Assembly: GCA_030762935.1 (NCBI GenBank)
Contig: CM060899.1
Location: 66,762,501-66,826,500, forward strand
From: Hymenopus coronatus
Taxonomy: Eukaryota > Arthropoda > Insecta > Mantodea > Hymenopodidae
Direction: 5' to 3'
DNA length: 64,000 nt
This document shows positions 44,414-56,560 of the stretch, in pieces. The stretch's first letter is position 1. The number at the start of each line of letters is the position of its first letter. The notes under the pieces are model-generated. The model ran no database searches. It was not told the DNA's origin and saw only the letters and a program-made list of their open reading frames with translations. The position numbers and the translations under genes are program-made.

Positions 44414-44955
44414 TACTTTCTCTACACGTACTATGTATATAGTGTATAGAGAACGTATTGTAATGTATCCAAAAATTCGACACCGAGATTTCGCCGAAAA
44501 TACACGTTTTAAGACTCCCTGAATCCCAAAAAAATTTTTTTTAGAAACATGTCCATATGTGCGTCTGTCTGTGTGAATGTGTGTGTGTGTCTGTCTGTCT
44601 GTCTGTCTATGGACAACAGCTCAAAAACGAAAATACCGTTTAATACCAAAGTTGGTGTTTAAGTTGAGTACCTTCCAAGGATGCGACACGAAGATCTTCA
44701 TGAAAGCCCCCCCACCACAAACTACCCTTTATATGGAAAAATTTTTGAAAATTATGATTTTCGCTCTAACGATTTTGTTTAAAATACCGTATGTTAAAGA
44801 TATTTACATGAAAAGTAAAATGTACCTATATGATGAATTTTCAGGGAATAGCCTCTGAAGACTTCATTTGAAACGATTTCTGATAACTGGTAATAGATAA
44901 GACAAGGTGTTACTATGCAAAGCACCTAGATCTGGTTTAACATATAATTTGTGTT
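44414..44955 (-). mobile_element. Family H, reverse copy, 5' truncated
   Basis: Starts ACTTTCTCTACACGTACTAT exactly after the CATTCATTCAT tail. It contains (GT)n and (CTGT)n at 44578-44608 and fades out after GCAAAGCACCTAG. Confidence 0.85.
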
Positions 44956-44976
44956 TTCTCCAGGCAAGCCCGGAGG

Positions 44977-44979
<3 letters not shown>

Positions 44980-45020
<41 letters not shown>

Positions 45021-45092
45021 AGAGAGAGAGAATGAGGGACAGGGAAAGGTGGGGAGAGGGAGAGAGGGAGGGGGGAGAGGGGGAGAGGGAAA
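44980..45092. repeat. (TG)n followed by GA/GGGA-rich simple repeat
   Basis: TG units at 44981-45017, then GAGAGAGA and GGGAGAGGG blocks up to 45090. Strong purine bias on the plus strand. Confidence 0.95.
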
Positions 45093-45097
45093 TGTGT

Positions 45098-45412
45098 TTC
45101 TGTTTACAGCACAGCCCCAAAACTAAAGACCATTAAATACTAAACTTTGTATTTAAGTTTAGCATCTTTAAAGAAAATCCCCTACCCCAAATTACACTTT
45201 TTATAAAGAAATTTTAAAAACATTATTTTATTAAAATTACTCTAACATTTTTATTAAAATGCTGGATATTAAACATATTTGCATCACAAATAAACTGTAT
45301 GTTTTTAAATTTTCTGGGAAAAGCCTGTGACGAGCACTTTATTCTGGACTACGTTTTCTGAGTGTTGCATAACTGGTAAACCGTAAAAGATAGACTAAAA
45401 CTTACCACAAAA

Positions 45413-45448
<36 letters not shown>

Positions 45449-45635
45449 ATTAAATACATGATATATACCTTTTTATGCAGAGTTGATCGTTTATTAGTTA
45501 TTCCTTCTTATTAGTTTCAGCTTTAAAATACTTAAACATTCCTCATACGGTTATTTGACGAAACAAACAAAGGAATTTCAACCAAAAAAGCAACCAGGTT
45601 TTGAAAGATTTCATTATGGCTATGGTACTCCCTTT
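45098..45635 (-). mobile_element. Family H, reverse fragment with a TA tract
   Basis: AGACCATTAAATACTAAAC to GGCTATGGTACTCCC. (TA)n at 45416-45443 replaces part of the element. The next copy follows at 45638. Confidence 0.8.
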
Positions 45636-45637
45636 TT

Positions 45638-46497
45638 ACTTTTTCTACACGTACGATGTACATAGTGTATAGAGAAGGTTTTGCACACCAACCAAAAATT
45701 CGATACCGAGATTTCGCCGGAAATATATGTTTTAGGGTCCCCTGTATAAAAAAAAATCATTTTCACAAAAAGGCCCGTGTGTGTCCGTGTATCTGTGAAC
45801 ACGATAACTCAAAAACGAAAAGTCGATAAAATACCAAACTTGGTATTAAGTTTAGTATCTTCCAGGGATGCGCCACGAAGATTTTGAGAAACATCCCCCC
45901 ACCCCAAACTACCCTTTACATTGAACTTTTTTCAAAACATTTTGATTTTCGCAAAAATGGCTCTAACGATTTTGATTAAAATATAATATATTAAAGATAT
46001 TTACCTGACAAACAAAACGTATGTCTTGAATTTTCTGGGAATAATTTGTGAAGACTACTTTATTCTGGACGAATTTTACGGAATTTTGTATAACTGCTAA
46101 ACCGTAAGACTTAGATAAAAACTTACTACACAAGAAATGTAGAGCACGTTAAAACACACACTTTATGTTACATACATATTTTTTCGTGGAGTTGATCGTT
46201 TTTTGAGATATTCCATGTTTTTGGTTTCAGCTATGAAAAACTTACTTTTCTCATATCGGAATTTGTCAACTCCTATCCATACAAACAAAAGAACTTCTGT
46301 CACATAGCAACCAGCTATTAACTGTCACGTTAACCTATGGTACTCCCTTATTTCACTTCTACTTTCAAGGAAGCAAGTGAAAAGAATATTCCTGCTAATT
46401 GTTTCTCAATTAGCCTAAAGTAAATAGAGGCATAATATTTTTAACAATTATTTGTTGCAGAGATGTAGAGAAAATCATGTGAATGAGTCACATCAAA
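45638..46497 (-). mobile_element. Family H, complete reverse copy
   Basis: ACTTTTTCTACACGTACGAT hairpin start and GTGAATGAGTCACATCA end. Confidence 0.92.
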
Positions 46498-47018
46498 TTA
46501 TTATTATTTTTTATGAAGATAGACTTTCTGTTATTTTTTGGTTTATGACCTTTAAGTATTACTTTAAACTGGTTTTAAATGCTTTAATAAAGGTTTTGTT
46601 TAGAAATGAGATGTCTAATTCAAGAGCAATAATCTCACAAATTACTCATCTAGATATTAACGTTCGTGTGAAAGGTTAGTTTTGGAAGCTCTCGCCCGTG
46701 GCGCTAGTTGCAGAGTGCTCTTATGTTAAATATGAACTATCACCCATAGGGAGCCATTCCGTGTTCATTTCATTAGTTGGTATTGCGAACAGTAATAAAG
46801 CTTTATTACTCCATGTTTGTTTTACTGTGCCTGCTGCCACTCTGTTATTTGTTCAAGAACTGTATTCGAATATATGGGCTTTTAAAATAACACTCTCCTT
46901 CCCCCTCCTGTTTTCTAAATGAAAGTTATCCTCAACAGCGAGTTCATTGTACAGTATCCTCTTAGAGAAAACAAGTGAAGTATAGAAAGGTTTAAAAACT
47001 TCAGTGACAAAAGCAAAT
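46498..47018. other. Unassigned AT-rich stretch
   Basis: Frames 46452-46679 and 46698-46922 have no domain; the first starts inside family H. Confidence 0.4.
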
Positions 47019-47857
47019 CGTTCACATTACCTTACTTTCTCTACATCTCCGCAACAAATTGTAGTTAAAAAGCTTATGCTTCTATTTACTTCATGCTAAT
47101 TAGCAGAAATAGTCTTATTACTTGCTTCCTTGTAAGTAGAAGCGAAATGAGGGAGGTTAAAATGATAGACAAAAGCTGGTTGCTATGTAACTGAAGTTCC
47201 TTTGTTTGTATGGGCAGGCGTTAAGAAATTCCTGTATAACAAAAGTATAAGTTTTTCAAAGCTAAAACGAAAAACCAGGAATATCGTAAAAGTGATCAAC
47301 TCCACGAAAAAATGTATATGACATAAATTGTGTTTTATTGTGAGCTACATTTTCTGTGTAGTAAGTTTTTTCCCCATTTCTTACGGTTTAGCAGTTATGC
47401 ACAATTCCGTAGAATTCATCCAGAATAAAGTAGTCTTCAGGGGCTATTCCCAGAAAATTCAAGATATAAATTTTATTTGTCAGGTAAATATCTTTAATAT
47501 ACGATACGTTAATTAAAATCGTTAGAGCCATTTTTAAGAAAATCAAAATTTTCAAAGACAGTTCCATGTAAAGGGTAGTTGGGGGTGGGGGGATTTTCTT
47601 AAAAATCCTCGTGACGCATCCTTGGAAGATACCAAGCTTAAATACCAAGTTTGGGCTTTAACGGTCTTTTGGTTTTTGAGCTATGCTGCCCACAGACATA
47701 CAGACAGACACACACAGGGACATTTTTCTAAAAATGCTTCTTTTGTATTCAGGGGGTCTCAAAACATGTATTTCCGGTGAAATCTCGGTATCGTATTTTT
47801 GGGTGCAATGCAATACCTTCTCTATACACTATGTACAAAGTTCGTATAGAGAAAGTA
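47019..47857 (+). mobile_element. Family H, forward copy with decayed 5' end
   Basis: The first 20 bp are degraded (CGTTCACATTACCTTACTTT). The 3' hairpin ACTATGTACAAAGTTCG..GAGAAAGT is present. Confidence 0.9.
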
Positions 47858-48066
47858 ATTAGCAGAAATAGTCTTATTACTTGCTTCCTTGTAAGTAGAA
47901 GCAAAATAAGGGAGTACCATAGGTTAAAGTGATAAATTCCTGTATGTTGACAAATTCCTGTATGAGAAAAGTATAGGTTTTTCTAAGCTGAAACCAACAA
48001 CAGGGGATATCTCTAAAACGATCAACTGCACGAAAAAATTGTGTATGACAAATTGTGTGTTTTATT
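47858..48066 (+). mobile_element. Family H, forward 5' internal fragment
   Basis: ATTAGCAGAAATAGTCTTAT to TTGTGTGTTTTATTG. It contains a small duplication of AAATTCCTGTATG. Confidence 0.85.
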
Positions 48067-48238
48067 GCTATTACAAGTAACACCCACATGACCTGCAGCG
48101 TTGCCAGGTTGTCTTTCCATCTCCGTAGGAAACGGCCAGAGATAAAACGTAAGATACAAAAGTGTTGCAAATACCAATATCTATCACTGGCTTAAATTAA
48201 TACAATGACTTCCCTTCCACCCAGTATATACAATTTTT

Positions 48239-49050
48239 ACCTTCTCTACACGTAATATGTACATATTGTATAGAGAAGGTTTTGTGTTCCATCCTAAAAT
48301 TCGATAATACATGTTTTGTGTCTCCCTGAATCCAAAAAAGGCATTTTTGGAAAAAGGTCCGTATGTGTGTGTGTGCGTGTGTCTGTGGTCATCATAATTC
48401 AAAAACGAAAAGTCCGTTATATACCAACCAGAAAATCCCCCACCTCAAACTACCCTTTAGATGGAAAAAATTTCGAAAATTTTGATTTTCTCAAAAACGT
48501 TTCTAACGATTTTGATTTAAAGTCTCTTACATTTAAGATATTTACATGAGAAACAAAATGTATATCTCCAAGTTTTTGGGAATAGCCTCTGATGACATGT
48601 TTATTTTGGATGAACTTTACGGAATTTTTCATAACTGACAAATCGTAGGAGATAGACAAAAACTTACCTGACAGAAAATATAGAGCTCGTTAAAACACAC
48701 AATTTATGTTATACACATTATTTTCGTGGAGTTGACCGTTTTTGAGATATTCCTTGTTATTTGTCTCAGCTTTAAAATACTTACACTTTTCTCATTCAGG
48801 AATTTGTCAACTCCTGTCCATACAAGAAAAGGTGGTTCAATCATATAGCAACCAGCTTTTAGAAGGTATGACTATCGCTTTAGCCTGTGGTACCCCCTTA
48901 TTTCCCTTCTACTTACAAGGAAGCAAGTAACATGGCCCTTTCTGCTAATTTTTTCGGTTAATATTAAGTAGATATATAGAAGAATAAAAGTTTTAACAAT
49001 AGTTTATTGTATAGATGTAGAGAAAGTCATGTGAATGGAACACATAAGAT
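48239..49050 (-). mobile_element. Family H, complete reverse copy
   Basis: ACCTTCTCTACACGTAATAT hairpin start and AATGGAACACATAAGA end. The segment with CAAACTTGGTATTTAAG is deleted near 48425. Confidence 0.92.
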
Positions 49051-49440
49051 TTTTCTTGTTGTATCTTATTTCCTGCTTGATTACCTTTGTACTGGTTTCG
49101 ACAAAGCGTTTGTTTGTCATTGGGATTCCAAACGAACTTGCGCGCTATGTAATTTAGTATATTATGAATGTAATCCAAAGAGAATTTGCACAGAATGGGC
49201 AATGAAAGCAGCGATATCATCTCGTTACTGCAGTTTAACGGGTCACGATATCGAGAAACAAAAGAGCTTTATTCCCCTCTGTACACACTACCGCTCCTGC
49301 ATCGCAACCATTCGGTGATTCCCATACACTTCACACAAATGATTCTAACTCCAGGGCAAACGGCTTCGAGCACGCGGAAACATAGAGGCAACTAGTAATA
49401 TCACGAACACCTAATTCTCTCTTAGAAGCACTCGAGAAAA
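49051..49440. other. Unassigned stretch
   Basis: A 103-codon plus-strand frame (49007-49318) begins inside family H and shows no domain (cysteines present but no known pattern). Confidence 0.4.
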
Positions 49441-49672
49441 ATAAATACATACCCAATATACCATCATTAGCTGCTGTAATAGGAAACTACGTGGGTAATA
49501 TTCCCTGTTCTTTGTTTTTGTATTTATTAGAACGTTATTTAGGGATTATCGACGTTAGGTCGTGTGCAAATTCCCACCACTATTACTTAGTTGGCGTTGT
49601 GGCAACACCACTTAAAGAGAAAACCTTGAAATACAATGTCTGACGTCACACATTTGGGCTGTAAGCGTAACA
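49441..49672 (+). repeat. Repeat D, copy 1
   Basis: AACGTTATTTAGGGATTATC, GGCGTTGTGGCAACACCAC and TTTGGGCTGTAAGCG recur in 50320-50600 and 51580-51830. It abuts a forward H copy. Confidence 0.85.
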
Positions 49673-50318
49673 TCTGATGTGTTTCATTCATGCAGGTTTC
49701 TCTAGCTGTCCCAAACCCAAACTATTCTTACAAAAGATTATTCTTTTATCTACATCATGCTAATCAGGATAAACGTAGCAGAATTAGTCTTATTACTTTC
49801 TTCCTTATAAGTAGAAGGGAAACAAGGGAATACATTGTAAAATCAATAGTTATCAATAGTAATCAATGCTTTAATGAGAGCTAAATTTTTTGTACAGTAA
49901 ACTTTTGTCTACTTCTTACGGTTTAACCGTTATGCAAAATTCTGCCAATCTCATCCAGAATGAACAGCTCCTCAGAAATTATTGCAGAAAATTCAATATA
50001 TACATTTTATATGTGATGTAAATAGATTTAATATACCATTTTAATCAAAATCATTAGTCATTTTTGAGAAAAACAAAATTCTTGAAAAGTTTTCCATGTA
50101 AAGGGTAGTTTGGGGGGGAAAATCTTTACAGTCTTTGGTATCCCCTTGGGAGATACCAAATTTAAATACAAAGTTTGGTATTTAACTGAGATGTTTTTCT
50201 AATAATGTTTTTTTTTGTCTCAGGGCACCTCAAAACATACATTTGCGGTGAAATCTTGGTATCGAATTTTTTGATGAAATACAATACTTTTTCTACTCAT
50301 ACATAGTACGTTTAAAGT
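49673..50318 (+). mobile_element. Family H, forward copy (diverged, short)
   Basis: TCTGATGTGTTTCATTCATG start and CATAGTACGTTTAAAGTA end. Its microsatellite is lost. Confidence 0.85.
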
Positions 50319-50319
50319 A

Positions 50320-50600
50320 ATAAATACATACACAATGTACCATCATTAGCTATTATAATATGAAACTACGTGGGTAACATTCCCTGTCCTTTGTTTTTGT
50401 ATTTATTAGAACGTTGTTTAGGGATTATCGACGTTAGACTGTGTGCACAATCCCACCACAAATGATTGCTAGTACTTGGCGTTGTGGCAACACCACTTAA
50501 AGAGAAAGCCTTGAAATACAATGTATGACGTCACATCTTTGGGCTTTTAGCGATTTTTCAGTTATTTAGCTATGCTGTTTACAAAACCACACGGACATAC
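50320..50600 (+). repeat. Repeat D, copy 2
   Basis: Matches copy 1 from AATAAATACATACACAATGT to ATGACGTCACATC, then runs into GAGCTATG-like family H tail sequence with a CACACGGAC scrap. Confidence 0.85.
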
Positions 50601-50619
50601 AAAAACTTTTATCTAAAAA

Positions 50620-51578
50620 TCTGATGTCTTCCATTCACATGACCTTCTCCACCTCTGTCGCCCTCCGTGGTGTAATGGTTACCGTGCTAACTTCACATAT
50701 CCAAGGTCGCGGGTTCAAACCCGGCGGAGGACGATGGATTTTTTTCGGGTGTAAAAATCCTTAGCTTGGGTAAAGGAAGTAAAGCCGTTGGTCCCGTATC
50801 CTCAAGCCTGATAAATAGGCCTCTGAGCAAAATTAAGCGGTCACTCACGTCCAGCATAGAATGGGACGCTGAGAACCACAGCAGTTAAATAACGTCCATA
50901 AATAACACGCCATTTATTTTTCTCTATCTGTTCTATAAACAAACCTTCTATAAACAATTATTTTTCTTTCTTCCTCACATTAATTGAGATAAACATTTAC
51001 AGAACGGCCATATTACTGGTTCCTTCTAAGTAGAATGGAAATAAAGAAATACTCTATGCTAAACCGATAGTCGAATATTTTAAAAACTGGTCGATATGTG
51101 AAACGACTGAGGTTTGGTTCATTTTGCATGACCATATTTGCGAAATTTTAATTAATTTAAAATTGAATAACAACAATAATCAATAATATTCAATGTTTTA
51201 ATGAGATCTACATTTTTTGTGCAGTAAGTTTTTGTATACCTTCACGGTTTAACAATTATGCAAAATTTTGTAAAAGTCTTCCAGAATAAAGACCTCTTCA
51301 AAGGCTGTTCCGAGAAAATTTAAGATATACATTTTATTTGTGATCTAAATAGATTTGGTATATGGTATTTTAGGCAAAATCGTTTGAGTCATTTTTGAGA
51401 AAAACAAAATGTTCACAATTTTTTCCATATAAAGGGTAGTTTGATGTGGGAGGATTTTCTTGAAAAGTTTTGTGTCGGATCGTTAGATGATAGCAAAGTT
51501 AAAACATTTATTTGCGGTGAAATCCCGCTATAGAATTTTTGGGTGGAATGGAATACTTCTTCTATTCGTACACAATAC
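50620..51578 (+). mobile_element. Family H, forward copy interrupted by SINE A
   Basis: TCTGATGTCTTCCATTCAC start. The subterminal motif is split by the SINE at 50660-50919. Decayed 3' end near CGTACACAATACATGG. Confidence 0.85.
50660..50919 (+). mobile_element. SINE A, plus-strand copy with an internal deletion
   Basis: GCCCTCCGTGGTGTAATGG (A box) and GGGTTCAAACCCGG (B box) are intact. The ATTTACGGCACG segment is missing. It ends AATAACACGCCATTTATT. The flanks TTCTCCACCTCTGT and TTCTCTATCTGT may be a decayed TSD. Confidence 0.88.
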
Positions 51579-51579
51579 A

Positions 51580-51830
51580 TGGTAATAGGAAGCTGGGTGG
51601 GTAACACTTCCTGTTGTTTGTTTTGTATTTATTAGAACGTTATTTAGGGATTATCGACGTTAGGTCGTGTGCACATTCCCACCACAATGATTGCTATTGC
51701 TTTATCGATATTGTCGCAACACCACCTAAAGATAAAACCTTGAAATACGATGTATGACGTCACTCCTTTGGGCCTTTAGCGATTCTTCAGTTTTCAAGCT
51801 ATGCTGTGTACAAACACACGCGGACTTTTA
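51580..51830 (+). repeat. Repeat D, copy 3
   Basis: AGAACGTTATTTAGGGATTA, GTCGCAACACCACCTAAAG and TTTGGGCCTTTAGCG align with copies 1 and 2. Confidence 0.85.
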
Positions 51831-51838
51831 TCTAAAAA

Positions 51839-52022
51839 TCTGATGTGTTCCATTCATACAGGTTTCTGCAGCTGTTCCAAATACAAACTTTTCTTACAAA
51901 AGATTATCCTTTTATCTACATCATGCTAATCTAAATAAACGTAGCAGAATTAGTCTTATTACTTTCTTCCTTATAAGTAGAAGGGAAATAAGAGAATACA
52001 TTAGGTTAAACCGATACTCATT
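51839..52022 (+). mobile_element. Family H, forward 5' fragment
   Basis: TCTGATGTGTTCCATTCATA start. It is cut at 52022, where a reverse copy begins. Confidence 0.85.
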
Positions 52023-52026
52023 TTTT

Positions 52027-52894
52027 ACTTTCTCTACACGAACTATGTACACAGTGTATAGTGAAGGTATTGCATTTCACCCAAAAATTCTAAACAGATA
52101 TTTCCCCAGAAATACATGTTTTGGGTACCCCTTAATAAAAAAAAAGCATTTTTGGAAAAAGGTCCGTGTGTGTCTGTGTGTGTGATTGTGGACAGAATAG
52201 CTCAAAAACGAAAATACCGTTGCATACCAAACTTGGTATTTAAGTTTGGTATCTTGAAAGGATGCGATACGAAGATTTTCAAGAAAATCTCCCCACCCCA
52301 AACTACCCTTTACATGGAACTATTTTCGAAAATTTTTATTTTCTCAAAAATGACTCTAACGATTTTTGATTAAAATATCGTATATTAAAGATATTTAGCT
52401 GACAAATAAAATGTATATTTTGAATTTTCTGGGAATAGTCTCTGAAGACTGCTTTATTCTGAATGAATTTTACGGAATTTAGCATAACTTATAAACTGTA
52501 GGAGGTAAGCAAAAACTTAACTTACAAAAAATTTAGAGCACATTAATACACACAATTTATGATACATACATTTTCTTCGTGGAGTTGATCGTTTTTGAGT
52601 TTTTGAGATATTCCTTGTTTTTGGTTTCAGCTTTGAAAAACTTATACTTTTGTTATACAGGGATTTGTCAACTGCTGTCCATACAAACAAAGGAACTTCA
52701 GTCACATAGCAACCGGCTTTTGACTATCACTTTAACCTATGGTATTACCTTATTTCGCTTCTACTTACAAGGAATCAGGTAATAAGACTATTTCTGGTAA
52801 TTTGTTATCAATAAGCATGAAGTAAAAAGAAGCATTAGCTTTTTAATAATAATTTGTTGCAGAGATGTAGAGAAAGTCATGTGAATGGCACAGA
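52027..52894 (-). mobile_element. Family H, complete reverse copy
   Basis: ACTTTCTCTACACGAACTAT hairpin start and GTGAATGGCACAGA end. Confidence 0.93.
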
Positions 52895-53488
52895 TTTTTA
52901 TGGTATGTTCTTGGATTAATGTTTTATTCGGTCAAAAAAAACCAAATGAGGTGAAATTTTCTGCATACCAAAGTGAAGCTGTGTCCATCAGAATTCATGT
53001 AACAGGTTTTGGTCCACAGGTCACTTCATCAGATGATTTCTCTTCGCACAAGGGACGGACAGACAGACGGATGGAGCGGTCCTCCCTCTCTTTCTACCTG
53101 CGGTTCGACGCCGTTTATTATGGATACGGAATAAAGACGGATGGGCTGACACGGTGACGGAAACTATAAAACACCCTTACACAGCAATTTGACGTCTGTC
53201 ACTTCTATGAAATGTTATGTTATGTTGCTTTTATTTTGCATAATAGTGCTACTTCATCTCTGTCCGCGCCGCTTCCGTCACAATATTTATTTTTGTACTT
53301 TTCTATGACAGGCGAAGGAAAACCACCGCAAAAACAACTCGCGTTCTTATTTAGAAAGCTTTGTCTAGTGATTTACATGGACCTCCAAAATCGAGCATTC
53401 ACCAGTTATTTCAAATGGAACTAAAATAATCCAGCAATAAATACTTATCGTATAGAAGTGGCATTAATTCTAGAAATTCTTTAATTAC
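52895..53488. other. Unassigned stretch
   Basis: A 90-codon plus-strand frame (52885-53157) contains no recognisable domain and has no clear splice partner. Confidence 0.4.
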
Positions 53489-53747
53489 TCTAGCAGATAT
53501 ATACATTGCACATAGTACCTAGATAAAGGATTGCATTCCTTCCAAAAATTTGATGTCAAGATTTCAGAGGAAATACATATTTTCAAAATCAAGGTATGTG
53601 TGTCCGTGGTCAGCATATCTCGAAAATGAAACGTTAACAAACTTGGTTATATGGAAACATTTTTGAAAATTTTGCTTTTCTCAAAGATGACTAACGATTT
53701 AGGATAAAATACTGTATATTAAAGATATTTACATCAGAAATGAAATG
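53489..53747 (-). mobile_element. Family H, reverse fragment
   Basis: TACATTGCACATAGTACC to TTTACATCAGAAATGAAATG. It is joined in mid-element to a forward piece at 53749. Confidence 0.8.
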
Positions 53748-53748
53748 C

Positions 53749-54175
53749 ATAAAGTAGTCTCCAGAGGCTACTCCCAGAAAATTCAAGATATACATTTTAT
53801 TTGTAGGGTAAATATCTTTAATATAGGATCTTTTAATCAAAATCGTTAGAGCCATTTATGAAAAAATCAAAATTTTCGAAAAAGGTTTCATGTAAAGGGT
53901 AGTTGGGGGTGGGGGATATTCTTCAAAACCGTCGTGTCGCATCCTTGGAAGATACCAAACTCAAATACCAAATTGGCTATTTAAGAACTTTTCGTCTTTG
54001 AGCTGTGCTGTCCACAGACACGCAGACATACAGGGACCTTTTTCCAAAAATATTTTTTTTTTGGATTCAGGGGCACCCAAATCACGTATTTCCGGTGAAA
54101 TCCCAGTACAAAATTTTTGGGTGCAATACAATACCTTCTCTATACACTATGTACATAGTACGTGTATAGAAATTA
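53749..54175 (+). mobile_element. Family H, forward 3' half
   Basis: AAAGTAGTCTCCAGAGGCTA to the hairpin ACTATGTACATAGTACGTG. Confidence 0.88.
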
Positions 54176-54179
54176 AAAA

Positions 54180-54350
54180 CATAATGTTGTAAAAAACGTT
54201 TGTTTGCGAAACAACTAGAGAAAGTCATGTGAATTGGAACTGGTTTTTTTGGGATTCAGGTGTCCACAAAACTTTATTTTCCGTGAAATCTTGGTATCGA
54301 GCTCTTGGGTGTAATGCAAGACGGTGTCTGTCCGCTATGTACATTGTACA
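54180..54350. mobile_element. Two family H end scraps, the second cut by mariner
   Basis: 54180-54241 is a reverse 5' end (AGAGAAAGTCATGTGAATTG). 54246-54350 is a forward 3' end whose hairpin GCTATGTACATTGTACAT stops at the mariner TIR. Confidence 0.75.
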
Positions 54351-54352
54351 TT

Positions 54353-55620
54353 CAGTGGCTGTTCCAGAAGTACCCGACTTGACGTATAGATAGCGGTTGT
54401 TGTTTCAACCAACAACAATGGTAAAAAGTACCAACCTTAGAGAGCTTAAGTTTGAAGTTTGACGATTTTACATTGTTTAGTATTTGTTTGGCAGCCATCA
54501 TTAGTGAATGCTCTCAGCGAATTTGTAAACATGGATAAAACTGGTCATCGTTATATGATGCAATACTTTCATTTGAAATGTCTTAGTCCAATTAATTTTA
54601 AAGCCGAGTTAGATTCTACTTTGGGGGAATCTGCCCCTTCGTTTACAACAGTGAAATATTGGGTGGCAGAGCTTAAACGTGGTCAAGACGAACATCACAG
54701 TGATCGACCAAATGAGGTTACCAGTCCAGAAATTATAAAGAAAATGCACAAAATAATATTTGATGACTTTCGATTGAAAGTGCGCGAGCTAGCAGACATT
54801 GCAGGCAATTCAGAAAGTTCCATACTTCGCATACTGACAAAACATTTGCAAGAAAGTTGTGTGCAAGGTGGGTGCTGCATTTGCTCAAATAGAACAAAAA
54901 CGGCGTCGGGAGGATGTTTCAGTCGAGTGTTTGGCAATGTTTTCAATAAAACTGTTTTTTTTTTTTTTTTTGCGTCGATTCATAGCAATGGCTGAAACCT
55001 GGGTCCATCACTTCCCACCTGAGACGAAGGAACAATCAAAACAATGGTTTGGAACGGGAGAATCGGCTCCAAAGAAGGCGGAGACATCTGCGGATAAGGT
55101 TATGGCGTCAGTTTTCTGGGACACATGCGGATTAATTTTTATTGATGATCTCAGAAAAGGAAAAAGTAATCAACTGCAAATATTATTGACTCGTTACAGC
55201 GTTTGAGTAATGAAATCGAGAAAAACCGGCCGCATTTTGCGAAAAACAAAGTTTTGTTTTATCAATGCACCAGTTCACACGCCCATTATGCCATAGCCAA
55301 AATCAATGAGTTAAAGTTTCAATTGCTTCCTCATGCACCCGATTCGCCAGATTCAGCCCCCTCTGATTATTTTCTGTTTCCAAACTTGAAGAAATGGCTT
55401 GGTGGAAGATTTGCCAAGAATGAAGGGGTGGAGCCTGCAGTTGATTGTTATTTTGTAGACCTCGATAGTTCTCATTATAAACAGGATATCGAAGCTATTG
55501 AACATCGCTGGGAAAAGTATATTGGGCTCAAAGGAGACTATGTAGATAAAAATAAAGATGTTTTTTTCCCAAACTTTTTGTGCTTTCTTTGTTAAGTCGG
55601 ATAGTTCTGGGACAGCCTCC
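54353..55620 (+). mobile_element. Mariner element, nearly full length, catalytically dead
   Basis: TIRs: GGCTGTTCCAGAAGTACCCG (54357-54376) and the reverse complement of the right end, GGCTGTCCCAGAACTATCCG (55618-55599). The 1.27-kb length is normal for mariner. The coding sequence at 54531-55595 needs at least two frameshifts. The right flank has TA, and the left end lies in family H hairpin sequence. Confidence 0.92.
54531..55595 (+). pseudogene. Mariner transposase pseudogene (DD34D type, two catalytic Asp lost)
   Basis: The frame opens in the helix-turn-helix region (MMQYFHLKCLSPINFKAEL, SAPSFTTVKYWVAELKRG). It continues RLKVRELADIAGNSESSI and LRILTKHL, then shifts frame near 54855. The catalytic core reads LRRFIAMAETWVHHF where the family has D in the second ETW-preceding position, so the first Asp is Ala. 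VLFYQCTSSHAH replaces the HQDNAPVH motif, so the second Asp is gone. SAPSDYFLFPNLKKWL keeps the third Asp. The C-terminus is normal (IEHRWEKY..KGDYVDK). A T tract at about 54953-54971 inserts phenylalanines in mid-protein. Confidence 0.92.
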
Positions 55621-55642
55621 GTATGTGATACAGTCATAAAAA

Positions 55643-56358
55643 TCTGATCTGTACCATTCACATGACTTTCTCTATATCCCTGCAACACATTATTCTTGAA
55701 AAAGGTTATACTTCTATTTACTTCGTGCTAATCAGTAAAACATTAGCAGAAATAGCCATATTACTTGCTTCCATGTAAGTAGAGGTGAAATAAGGGAGTA
55801 CCATAGGTTAAAATGATAATCAAAAGCTGGTTGCTATGTCACTGAAGTTCCTTTGTTTGTATGGACAGCAGTTGACAAATTCCTGTATGAGAAATGTATA
55901 AGTTATTCATAGCAGAAACCAAAAATAAGGAATGTCTCTAAAACGACGAACTCCACGAAAAGAAACGTATTTAAAATAAATTGTGTGTTTTAACGTACTC
56001 TACATTTTTTGTGTAGTAAGCTTTTGTCCAACTCTTACGGTTTAGCAGTTATTCAAAATTCAGTAAAATTCATTCAGAATAAAATACTCTTCAGAGGCTA
56101 TTCCCAGAAAATTCAACATATACATTTTATTTGTCAGGTAAATGTCTTTCGTATACGAAATTTTAATCAAAGTCGTAAGAGCCATTTTTGAGAAAATCAA
56201 CATTTTCGAAATCATTTCCATGTAAAGGGTAGTTGGGGGTGGGGGGATTTTTCTCAAAATCTTCGTGTCGCATCCCTGGAAGTTACTAAACTTAAATACC
56301 AAGTTTGGTGTTTTACCTACTTTTCGTTTTTGAGTTATCGTGTTCACAGATTCACGGA

Positions 56359-56420
<62 letters not shown>

Positions 56421-56556
56421 GACCTTTTTCCGAAAATGCTTTTTTTAGATAAAGGGGACCCTAAAATATATTTCCGGTGAAATCTTGGTATCGAATTCTT
56501 GGGTGGAGTGCAATACATTCTCTATACACTATGTACATAGTGCGTATAGAGAAAGA
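55643..56556 (+). mobile_element. Family H, complete forward copy with a long CA tract
   Basis: TCTGATCTGTACCATTCAC start, (CA)n at 56361-56418, and hairpin ACTATGTACATAGTGCG. The next copy starts within 5 bp. Confidence 0.94.
56359..56418. repeat. (CA)n microsatellite in a family H copy
   Basis: About 29 CA units. Confidence 0.97.
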
Positions 56557-56560
56557 AAAA

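Noticed and set aside
49007..49318. 103-codon cysteine-containing frame
   Set aside because: The first third is family H sequence; the remainder has no known cysteine pattern.
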